From Rapana venosa (lineage: Eukaryota > Mollusca > Gastropoda > Neogastropoda > Muricidae): 64,000 nucleotides of DNA. This document shows, one piece after another, positions 21,941 through 33,900 of the stretch. How positions within the stretch are numbered: position 1 is the first letter of the stretch; the number at the start of each line of letters is the position of its first letter. A program made the translations under genes and the position numbers. The notes beneath the pieces were generated by a model. The model saw only the letters and a list, made by a program, of their open reading frames with translations, did no database searches and was not told the DNA's origin. The stretch is from positions 14,249,573-14,313,572 of the forward strand of contig CM054153.1 in assembly GCA_028751875.1 (NCBI GenBank). Direction: 5' to 3'.

Positions 21941-24900
21941 TGATGATGATGATGATTGTTTCAGTGTTTGAATTCAGTCCTGTGGGTGTGTGAAGTTGTG
22001 GGTTAGTCCTGTGGGTGTGTGAAGTTGTGGGTTAGTCCTGTGGGTGTGTGAAGTTGTGGGTTCATGTCTGGGCAGCCGCAGAAGGGTGGGGATTTTTGTG
22101 ATCTTCCAGGTTAATGTATTAAAGTGCAGACCTGCTATTGCCTTAATTGCCTTATATATACACGTGAGTGAGTGAGGGAGAGAGAGAGTGTGTATGCATT
22201 CATTGTGCGTGTATGCATTTGTGTGTGTGTGTTCGTACACGTGTGTGTGTGTGTGTAAGCATGAGTGTGTGTCATGCATGCATGTATGTGTGCTTTAATA
22301 TACTAAACTCACTCTCAAAGTGTTCTCTTTCCTCCAACAGTTGATTGAATACGACGACGTCGACGACAAAGCGAACCTGAATGATGCACAGAAGGTCAAG
22401 GATCTTTTGTGGAACATGCGCAACTTCACCGAGTTTGTGTGGATGAACGTGACACAGGGCCAGGGGGGCAAGTCCATCATCTTCAACACCACACAACCTC
22501 AGCCTGCTCCCGCCCCGAACAACACTGCAGGATCTATGTATTTTGAGGCGAGTTGTAGTCATCTGTCTATCTATAACATCACATATACCCGGCCTACCCT
22601 TTTCATGAACAATACTGCAGGATCTATGTATTTTGAGGCGAGTTGTAGTCATCTGTCTATCTATAACATCACATATCCCCGGCCTACTCTTTTCCTAAAC
22701 AACACTGCAGGCTGAGCTGTATTCTTCTTCTTCTTCTTTTTCCTTTTTTGTCATGTTTCTCCCAGGGTGAGCTGTATTGCTGGAATTAATCCCTTCGCTC
22801 CCTCACCGAGCAACATTTCTAACTTCCTGAGAGGCTCTTGGCATTTTCCGTCCTCTATGAATCAACGTGTCATAGTCGTATATTGCGAACAAGGTGGTTG
22901 TTATTGAGGGATTTAGGTGTTGGTATTATTCCTTTTTAGGTGTCATTTATATGGTCTTCCCACTATGCAGTGGCCATCTTGGGTTGACCCTTATTGGGGA
23001 CTGGGGCACTGACACAAGGAACAGCAGAAGAGTTGGTTTTAATCTGTATAAGGTTGGACAGTTTTAATCTGAGATTTAAATTAATTTTAAAAGTGTAACA
23101 GCTATGATATGTATGGCCTCTGTGATCGTCTGGGCTGTGATCAGTATATGAGTGGATTGTATATCACTCTGCTAATATACTCGCTGACAGCTAAATGCCA
23201 AAGAGGAATTTAGTGTGAAAAGGAGAGGTGAGGTAAAAGAATCGTTTTCGAAAAGCTGACTTTTGGGTTGTGTTAAAATCTTGATGCTGATGAGTTATTC
23301 TCACATCTGCTTCTTTTGCAAGTACTGCAAGCACAGAAATCTGGAAAAAAAGGTCATGTCTCTAGTTATGAATATTTATACATCAACTAATTTTGAGTGT
23401 AATAGGGGGCAAAAAACGAACTGTCTCTTCTGTGAGTTAAGGAAACTTGTCTTGTCAGAATATCTTGTGCTCTGCAAACGTCTCCCGCTCTTTTAGGTTA
23501 GGACTGAACTTCACAGCTGCACCTCCACACCACATTTATGTGAATGTTCATTTGAAGGGGTATGGTGGACACAGCCTCAAGCCGTGGCTTAGTGCCGACA
23601 ACCAGCGTGATAGCAAAACGAGTTCTTGGCATCCTCCACCAAGAGGGGTTGCAGGCTAGTCTGGGCGTGTGTTGGCTGAGGTCAGCAGGCTGACCTCCTG
23701 CAGAGTTAAAAGTACAGAAGGAAGACCACAGAAGGAACATTAGGTATTATGTGTGCCATACAGTTGAGGAATGCAAAAGAAGGAGGATGTCTTGAGCAGG
23801 TTTATTTGCATTCTTTGAATTTTTAACTTTGCCAATTTTAGAATGTGGTGTTTCAGAAGTTCCAGAGGATTTGGGAAAATTCTGCCCATCCATTCACCAA
23901 AAAACCTTATCAACAAAGCTACACTTTGCAGTCAGAACCCAGGCCAACACTTTTCACTTCAGTCACTAAATCTGCATTTGTTACCTTCTCTTCCTTATCT
24001 GTTTATGAACGGGGGACAGGATAGTGTGGTTGGTTAGAGCATTATGCATTGTGCTCGTGATTGTGGTCTGCTGACCCAGGTTTGAATTGCGTTCAAAGGG
24101 ATATTTAATTTTTATTTTCCACTGGAGTTAACATTAGTGCTGACTCCACTCCCCCCTAAAGTCCTTCAGATGAGACTATAAACTGAGGTCCCATGTGTGA
24201 ACACACGCAGAACATCTTGTGCACAAGTTAAAACTTGTTCCACTTTTCAGAAGATGAGACCATTGTGTGCCAGTGGGAACAGATGACAAAATTTACAAAA
24301 CTGCAGACACACAGTTTCCCCCACAATCAGCTACTCTCAGCTGCTATCCATTCTATCCCAGCTGGTGCTAATTATTGCAAAAAACTGACCACATTTGGAC
24401 TTGGTAAAAGGAAGGGGCTAATGTTAGCACTGGGCCCTTGACTGAGTTATGCTGGATTTGCACGCTGTGGGGGGACTGGATGTAAAAAAAATCACAAGAA
24501 TGCTTATTCCATGATCCTCGAAATAAAAGAAATAAATAATGAAAATCGTGCGTTTTTGTTTTCCAGTTTGAAATCAACTCTGAGGGTGGGCGTGACTCGG
24601 ACTTGCCTCGCCTGATCTTCAACTCCAACAACACGCAGATGAACTTTGTGCTGGACAAGTACGTGCCCTCCTACAACCGCTCACGCTTTGCCCTGGAGAT
24701 GACCGTCGTGGCCAATTATTCCAAGGAGGTCATGAGTGTGGAGGAGCTCAAGTCCATCGACGACGAATTCTCCCCAGGTGTCTTCAGGGTAAGCTGGTGG
24801 CTTGAACAAAGACATGGACAGGTGCTGTAGCTGAGTGGTTAAAGACATGGACAGGTGCTGTAGCTGAGTGGTTAAAGACGTGGACAGGTGCTGTAGCTGA

Positions 24901-27900
24901 GTGGTTAAAGACGTGGACAGGTGCTGTAGCTGAGTGGTTAAAGACAGGGACAGGTGCTGTAGCTGAGTGGTTAAAGACGTGGACAGGTGCTGTAGCTGAG
25001 TGGTTAAAGACAGGGACAGGTGCTGTAGCTGAGTGGTTAAAGACAGGGACAGGTGCTGTAGCTGAGTGGTTAAAGACAGGGACAGGTGCTGTAGCTGAGT
25101 GGTTAAAGACGTGGACAGGTGCTGTAGCTGAGTGGTTAAAGACAGGGACAGGTGCTGTAGCTGAGTGGTTAAAGACGTGGACAGGTGCTGTAGCTGAGTG
25201 GTTAAAGACAGGGACAGGTGCTGTAGCTGAGTGGTTAAAGACAGGGACAGGTGCTGTAGCTGAGTGGTTAAAGACGTGGACAGGTGCTGTAGCTGAGTGG
25301 TTGAAGACAGGGACAGGTGCTGTAGCTGAGTGGTTAAAGACATGGACAGGTGCTGTAGCTGAGTGGTTAAAGACAGGACAGGTGCTGTAGCTGAGTGGTT
25401 AAAGACGTGGACAGGTGCTGTAGCTGAGTGGTTAAAGACGTGGACAGGTGCTGTAGCTGAGTGGTTAAAGACATGGACAGGTGCTGTAGCTGAGTGGTTA
25501 AAGACGTGGACAGGTGCTGTAGCTGAGTGGTTAAAGACATGGACAGGTGCTGTAGCTGAGTGGTTAAAGACGTGGACAGGTGCTGTAGCTGAGTGGTTAA
25601 AGACATGGACAGGTGCTGTAGCTGAGTGGTTAAAGACAGTGGACAGGGTGCGTACGTCTGTGCTGATGGTTAAAGACGGACAGGTGCTGTAGCTGAGTGG
25701 TTAAAGACGTGGACAGGTGCTGTAGCTGAGTGGTTAAAGACAGGACAGGTGCTGTAGCTGAGTGGTTAAAGACGTGGACAGGTGCTGTAGCTGAGTGGTT
25801 AAAGACGTGGACAGGTGCTGTAGCTGAGTGGTTAAAGACTGGACAGGTGCTGTAGCTGAGTGGTTAAGAGGGACAGTGTGACAGTGTTAGACGAAGTGCT
25901 AGCTGAGTGGTTAAAGACGTGGACAGGTGCTGTAGCTGAGTGGTTAAAGACGTGGACAGGTGCTGTAGCTGAGTGGTTAAAGACGACGTGCTGTGGACTT
26001 AAGGGGTGCTGTAGCTGAGTGGTTAAAGACATGGACAGGTGCTGTAGCTGAGTGGTTAAAGACGTGGACAGGTGCTGTAGCTGAGTGGTAAGACGGACAG
26101 GTGCTGTAGCTGAGTGGTTAAAGACATGGACAGGTGCTGTAGCTGAGTGGTTAAAGACATGGACAGTGCTGTAGCTGAGTGGTTAAAGACGTGGACAGGT
26201 GCTGTAGCTGAGTGGTTAAAGACGGCAGGCTGTAGCTGAGTGGTTAAAGACATGGACAGTGCTGTAGCTGAGTGGTTAAAGACGTGGACAGGTGCTGTAG
26301 CTGAGTGGTTAAAGACGTGGACAGGTGCTGTAGCTGAGTGGTTAAAGACGTGGACAGGTGCTGTAGCTGAGTGGTTAAAGACATGGACAGGTGCTGTAGC
26401 TGAGTGGTTAAAGACGTGGACAGGTGCTGTAGCTGAGTGGTTAAAGACGTGGACAGGTGCTGTAGCTGAGTGGTTAAAGACATGGACAGGTGCTGTAGCT
26501 GAGTGGTTAAAGACGTGGACAGGTGCTGTAGCTGAGTGGTTAAAGACGTGGACAGGTGCTGTAGCTGAGTGGTTAAAGACGTGGACAGGTGCTGTAGCTG
26601 AGTGGTTAAAGACGTGGACAGGTGCTGTAGCTGAGTGGTTAAAGACATGGACAGGTGCTGTAGCTGAGTGGTTAAAGACGTGGACAGGTGCTGTAGCTGA
26701 GTGGTTAAAGACTGACAGGTGCTGTAGCTGAGTGTTAAAGACTGGACAGGTGCTGTAGCTGAGTGGTTAAAGACGTGGACAGGTGCTGTAGCTGAGTGGT
26801 TAAAGACGTGGACAGGTGCTGTAGCTGAGTGGTTAAAGACGTGGACAGGTGCTGTAGCTGAGTGGTTAAAGACGTGGACAGGTGCTGTAGCTGAGTGGTT
26901 AAAGACGGGACAGGTGCTGTAGCTGAGTGGTTAAAGACGTGGACAGGTGCTGTAGCTGAGTGGTTAAAGACTGGACAGGTGCTGTAGCTGAGTGGTTAAA
27001 GACATGGACAGGTGCTGTAGCTGAGTGGTTAAAGACAGGACAGGTGCTGTAGCTGAGTGGTTAAAGACATGGACAGGTGCTGTAGCTGAGTGGTTAAAGA
27101 CATGGACAGGTGCTGTAGCTGAGTGGTTAAAGACATGGACAGGTGCTGTAGCTGAGTGGTTAAAGACTGGACAGGTGCTGTAGCTGAGTGGTTAAAGACG
27201 TGGACAGGTGCTGTAGCTGAGTGGTTAAAGACGATGGACAGGTGCTGTAGCTGAGTGGTTAAAGACTGGACAGGTGCTGTAGCTGAGTGGTTAAAGACGT
27301 GGACAGTGCTGTAGCTGAGTGGTTAAAGACGTGGACAGGTGCTGTAGCTGAGTGGTTAAAGACGTGGACAGGTGCTGTAGCTGAGTGGTTAAAGACATGG
27401 ACAGGTGCTGTAGCTGAGTGGTTAAAGACAGTGGACAGGTGCTGTAGCTGAGTGGTTAAAGACGTGGACAGGTGCTGTAGCTGAGTGGTTAAAGACGTGG
27501 ACAGGTGCTGTAGCTGAGTGGTTAAAGACATGGACAGGTGCTGTAGCTGAGTGGTTAAAGACATGGACAGGTGCTGTAGCTGAGTGGTTAAAGACATGGA
27601 CAGGTGCTGTAGCTGAGTGGTTAAAGACATGGACAGGTGCTGTAGCTGAGTGGTTAAAGACATGGACAGGTGCTGTAGCTGAGTGGTTAAAGACGTGGAC
27701 AGGTGCTGTAGCTGAGTGGTTAAAGACGTGGACAGGTGCTGTAGCTGAGTGGTTAAAGACGACGTGTATGGAACAGGTGTCTGTAGCTGAGTGGTTAAAG
27801 ACGGACAGGTGCTGTAGCTGATGGTTAAAGACTGGACAGGTGCTGTAGCTGAGTGGTTAAAGACATGGACAGTGCTGTAGCTGATGGTTAAAGACTGGAA

Positions 27901-30900
27901 GTGCTGTAGCTGAGTGGTTAAAGACGTGGACAGGTGCTGTAGCTGAGTGGTTAAAGACGTGGACAGGTGCTGTAGCTGAGTGGTTAAAGACATGGACAGG
28001 TGCTGTAGCTGAGTGGTTAAAGACAGGGACAGGTGCTGTAGCTGAGTGGTTAAAGACGTGGACAGGTGCTGTAGCTGAGTGGTTAAAGACGTGGACAGGT
28101 GTCAGTAGCTGTAGTGGTTAAAGACGTGGACAGGTGCTGTAGCTGAGTGGTTAAAGACGTGGACAGGTGCTGTAGCTGAGTGGTTAAAGACAGGGACAGG
28201 TGCTGTAGCTGAGTGGTTAAAGACGTGGACAGATGCTGTAGCTGAGTGGTTAAAGACGTGGACAGGTGCTGTAGCTGAGTGGTTAAAGACGTGGACAGAT
28301 GCTGTAGCTGAGTGGTTAAAGACATGGACAGGTGCTGTAGCTGAGTGGTTAAAGACATGGACAGGTGCTGTAGCTGAGTGGTTAAAGACATGGACAGGTG
28401 CTGTAGCTGAGTGGTTAAAGACATGGACAGGTGCTGTAGCTGAGTGGTTAAAGACATGGACAGGTGCTGTAGCTGAGTGGTTAAAGACATGGACAGGTGC
28501 TGTAGCTGAGTGGTTAAAGACATGGACAGGTGCTGTAGCTGAGTGGTTAAAGACAGGGACAGATGCTGTAGCTGAGTGGTTAAAGACAGGGACAGGTGCT
28601 GTAGCTGAGTGGTTAAAGACATGGACAGGTGCTGTAGCTGAGTGGTTAAAGACATGGACAGGTGCTGTAGCTGAGTGGTTAAAGACATGGACAGGTGCTG
28701 TAGCTGAGTGGTTAAAGACGTGGACAGGTGCTGTAGCTGAGTGGTTAAAGACAGGGACAGGTGCTGTAGCTGAGTGGTTAAAGACATGGACAGGTGCTGT
28801 AGCTGAGTGGTTAAAGATGTGGACAGGTGCTGTAGCTGAGTGGTTAAAGACATGGACAGGTGCTGTAGCTGAGTGGTTAAAGACATGGACAGGTGCTGTA
28901 GCTGAGTGGTTAAAGACGTGGACAGGTGCTGTAGCTGAGTGGTTAAAGACATGGACAGGTGCTGTAGCTGAGTGGTTAAAGACATGGACAGATGCTGTAG
29001 CTGAGTGGTTAAAGACATGGACAGGTGCTGTAGCTGAGTGGTTAAAGACATGGACAGGTGCTGTAGCTGAGTGGTTAAAGACATGGACAGGTGCTGTAGC
29101 TGAGTGGTTAAAGACGTGGACAGGTGCTGTAGCTGAGTGGTTAAAGACGTGGACAGGTGCTGTAGCTGAGTGGTTAAAGACGTGGACAGGTGCTGTAGCT
29201 GAGTGGTTAAAGACATGGGCAGGTGCTGTAGCTGAGTGGTTAAAGACATGGACAGGTGCTGTAGCTGAGTGGTTGAAGACGTGGACAGGTGCTGTAGCTG
29301 AGTGGTTGAAGACGTGGACAGGTGCTGTAGCTGAGTGGTTAAAGACATGGACAGATGCTGTAGCTGAGTGGTTAAAGACGTGGACAGGTGCTGTAGCTGA
29401 GTGGTTAAAGACGTGGACAGGTGCTGTAGCTGAGTGGTTAAAGACATGGACAGGTGCTGTAGCTGAGTGGTTAAAGACAGGGACAGGTGCTGTAGCTGAG
29501 TGGTTAAAGACGTGGACAGGTGCTGTAGCTGAGTGGTTTGATCCCATGGGTCCATGAAGTCGTGGGTTCAGTTGCATCTCGGCTCCGCCTGGTGAATTAA
29601 GGGTGGGGGATTTTGATCATCTCCCAGGTCAAGTGCAGACCTGACAGTGCCTTAATTGCCTTCGCATATATACATATTTACACATGCAGAGGATCAAATA
29701 TGCACATTAAAAATCCTGCAATTCATGTTAGTATTCGGTGGGTTACGGAAACATGAACATACCCAGCATTCATCTCCGAAATAGGAATGTTGCTACCTTC
29801 ATGGTGAGCAAAAACACTTGCATACACAAAATATTTTTTTTGTTTTGTTTTTTCTCAAGACAAGTACATTTATTTTTGCAAACAACATTATAAACAAACT
29901 TCTCTATGATCAGCCATGTAGACCTCTACTGTAATATCAAGTCAAATTCTTTTAGTTTTTTTTGTTTTTTTTACAAGAATAAAAGAATGTATACATACAT
30001 ATCTGAATAAACAAAGTTAAAGACTTCTTGACAAAATGTTACACTGTTGACATCTTCTTATATAGTTACAGTCTATGAGGTTGACGGTAATTTTCTCAGC
30101 CATGCTTCTTGTTAAAAAAACCCGAACCCACCTGGTATTGTTGATCCAGCGATTTGTTTCAGTTAGTTCCTTTGCAAATGCAAAATCTCGCCATTGGGAA
30201 ACTTTGCACTCAGCCAAGGAACAAAAATGTAAACAAAAAAGCTACTGACCTAAATAGTATATATCACAGTGCAGCTACAGTGCAAACTGGAGTGGGAATC
30301 CAGTGAGTTAACCCTAGTAGTGCTAAATAACACTACAGAGGATTCAGCGCTGCAGGCTGAAAATAGCCAAGTTGCATCCGCTGGCCAGTGTTTAACAATT
30401 CAGCAACAAAATTGGTAAGACCAGTATATTTCATTGTAAATGTTTTGTTTTGTGTACTTGTAAGGTTCATATGATTTGTTTGAAAAAGAAAAAAAACAAA
30501 AGCGTACACACAACGTATCTGACAGTTAAAAGGAAAATAACTCATTTGAAAGGAGACTGGATTCAGCTAGGAGCTGTAGTGAGAAAATGACATTGATTAT
30601 GTAGGATGGTTAAGACGTTTGCCTGCCAACAAGTAAACTGTGAGGTTCTGGGTTCGATTCCCAGCCTCGCCCTTCCCCAGTTTGACAAAAAAATCGAACT
30701 GTGAAATGTCAAATCCATTCACATGGACTGAAGTAAAACCAGCCCTGGTGCTATCGCATTGATTAAAAAAAAATCATCTGGCGCATTGCTTTAAATCGCG
30801 CGTTCCCTTTTCCGATAATATTATATTGATCTTAAACAGATGACAAAATTTAACAAAACCGCAACACACGGAACTGAAGTAAATAAAGCACATGAATGCT

Positions 30901-33900
30901 AAATATCCATTATCCTCGATAAAAGAAAAATCTGAGCGCTTTGACTGTTGCTTTACAAAGATTCACACTATAAAAATCCATACATACCTTATTATCATTA
31001 TAACAAAGATGCAGTTGCGTTAAACTCAAACCCCTTCCAGGCACAGATTGTACCTGATCCAATACGGGTGACCAAAGGATAAAAGGGTTAAAAATAACCA
31101 AAAAATTGCCAACCCCTCCTCAAACCCGGATAACTGGATAACTGTGAAATCCTAGTCCATGCTACTTTTATTGTTCAATTAAAATTATATAACTAATCAA
31201 AAGAACCCAACAACCCCTGTTTACTATTATTAACACTATCCTTAGGTTAAGGTAGAGAACCCCTCTTTCCCAGTACACGCGCATATTTGTAGCTGGTTAG
31301 TTACCCTATAGCGGGTTACCCACAGGAAAAAGGGGGTTAAAAAATACACCAAACCTAAAATGTGCCATAGCCAGGCATCCTCAATGCCACTCTGTGATGC
31401 AAGGACTGCCGTAACTTTGGGCTGCAGCACAACTCCAATGAGTTCCAATGCTATGCTTTACATTGTTAGAGTTTATATTTATTTTTATTTATTTTATTCT
31501 TTTATATCGAGGATAATGGAATAAGCACTCACGTGCTTTCTTACATCCAGTCCCTGTGTGTAATGCGGTTTTGTCAATTTCGTCATCCGTTCCCACCGGC
31601 ACACAATGGCCCTACTCTTTCGAAAAGCGGAACAGGATTTAACGTGTGCGCAAGATGTTCTGCATGCGTTCGTACACGGGGGGCCTCGGCTTATAGTCTC
31701 ATCCTGAAGGTGAGCCAGGGAACGCAAAAGAATGACTACGCTGTGTTGCCCACGTGCTGCAGGTGGAGAACTGGTTCTCGGCGAGCAAGTCTCACAACAC
31801 GGGCTACCTGCAGTGGAAACCTGTCTGCTACCTGGCCGCCACCCGAGTGCGGGGCGTGGGCACGGAGGTGGTGAAGTACAAGCTGCAGAAGCCCAGCCAG
31901 GTGCGCGGGCTGTCGGCCCTGCTGGAGGAAAGTCTGGCAGCGGCGTTTTTCGCCAACTCCAGCGTGGTGTCCATGTCCTCCAACGTGTCCTTCGGCCTGG
32001 CGAAGGATGGCTTCTACGTCAAGAGCAACTACACTGCATGGTGAGTGCGTGAGGTGTGGGGAGGTAGTATTCGGCTAGGCTTGTGTGTGTGTGTGTGGGT
32101 AGGGGGGGGGTTGCTACACTGCGTGGTGAGTGTGTGCGGTGTGTGTGGGGGTAGTATTCGGCTAGGCTGTGTGGTGGTGTGGGTAGGGGGGGGTTGCTAC
32201 ACTGCGTGGTGAGTGTGTGCGGGTGTGGGGTAGTATTTGGCTAGGCTGGGGTGGGTGGGGGGGGGGTGTTGCAAAAGCAAGTATACTGCGTGGTGGTGTG
32301 TGGGGGGGTAGTATTCTCACTAGGCTTGGAGGGTGGGGGGGTGGGGGGGGGGGGGGGGGGTGTTGCCAAAAGCAACTACACTGCGTGGTGAGTGTGTGCG
32401 GTGTGTGGGGGTAGTATTCTCCACTAGGCTTTGGGGGGGGGGGGGGGTTGCCAAAAAGCAACTACACTGCGTGGTGAGTGTGTGGTGTGGGGGTAGTATT
32501 CGGCTAGGCTGGGGTGGTGGGTGGGTGGGGGGGGGGGGGGGGGGGGTGCCTAAAAGCAACTATACTGCATCGTGAGTGTGTGGTGTGGGGGTAGTATTCC
32601 ACTAGGCTTGGAGGGTGGGGTGGGGGGGGGGGGGGGGGTGGGGGGGGTTGTTGTTGCCAAAAAGCAACTACACTGCATGGTGAGTGTGTGGTGTGGAGGT
32701 AGTATCCTCCTCTAGGCTTTGGGGGGTGGGGGTTGCCAAAAAGTAACTACACTGCCTGGTGAGTGTGTGGTGTGGGGGTAGTATTCGGCTAGGCTGGGGT
32801 GGTGGGTGGGGGGGGGGTGTTGCCAAAAAGCAATTACACTGTATGGTGTTAATGTGGTGTGGGTAGTATTCTCCACTAGGCTTGAGGTGGGGGGGGGGGG
32901 GGGTGTTGCCAGATCAACAGATTGACTTTTTTTTTTTTTTTTTAGCAAACAGATGGATTTTGTGGTACAGTTAAAGAGTATGAAAGGTTCATGTAAAAAA
33001 ATAAAATCATTATATAGATGCAAAGAAGTTATTGGATCTGTGGATCCAAAGTGTAATTCTAAGGATTTTCAGGATAAATGTTTTACAACTACTGTTGTAA
33101 AGAATTTCATCCTGCATTTACTTATTTATATGTGCTGCCATTTGCGGTTAGATAGGAATTTATTATTGTGCTTTAAAATGATGAGGAACGGCAAAATATC
33201 ACGTGATAGATTTTCTGTGACCATACTAATTTTTTTATTGGCTGACTTTGAGGCGGCAGCGTTTTTCATGCTGGGTCATAAGACAAAAATGCTATGGCAT
33301 ATTATTAGTCCTAACGTTTCAGAAACAACCTCGATACAAACTAGTATCCAACTGGGGAAGAGTTTCTCAATAGTGCATTTGAATGCTAAAACATGCTAAA
33401 GGTTTTTAACTATGATGTTCCCAAAACAAGGTGTGCTGCTTTCAAAGTTTTAAGACACACATGGGTTGAGGAATAAAGTATCACAAAAAAGTAGGTAAAC
33501 TTCGCATCCTTGAAAATGCCGTTGTGCTTTTCGTCATCTACTGCAGAAAGAAGAAACAAAATGAGCAGGATAGCCTGCTTGGTGGTTAGAGCATTGACCT
33601 CATGATCTGTAGTAAACGTCAATACTCCTCCACTCCCCTGAAAGCCATTGGATGCGACTATAAACTGAAGTCCTGTGTGCACACATACGCAAAACAATAG
33701 CACGCATTGAAAACCCGTTCCACTTTTAGGAAGAGTAGGCTATTTTTGGCCGGTAGAAACGGATGACAGAAAATATACCATAGCAGCTTCCGTAGCTGAC
33801 CTACTTGACAATATGATGATAATAATAAAAATAATAAACGGAATTTATACAGCACTATATCTTGTAAAAGCAAATCAAAGCGATTGCAAAAACTGTAGAA

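Noticed and set aside
28083..29577. Two overlapping minus-strand open frames of about 490 codons and a 246-codon plus-strand frame
   Set aside because: They are translations of the 33-bp minisatellite, open in several frames at once because the unit is a multiple of three. They lie in a GLMP intron and have no start context or family.
32953..33399. A 148-codon plus-strand open frame in GLMP intron 5
   Set aside because: AT-rich, no recognisable domain and no splice support. Exon 5 to exon 6 joining is explained without it.
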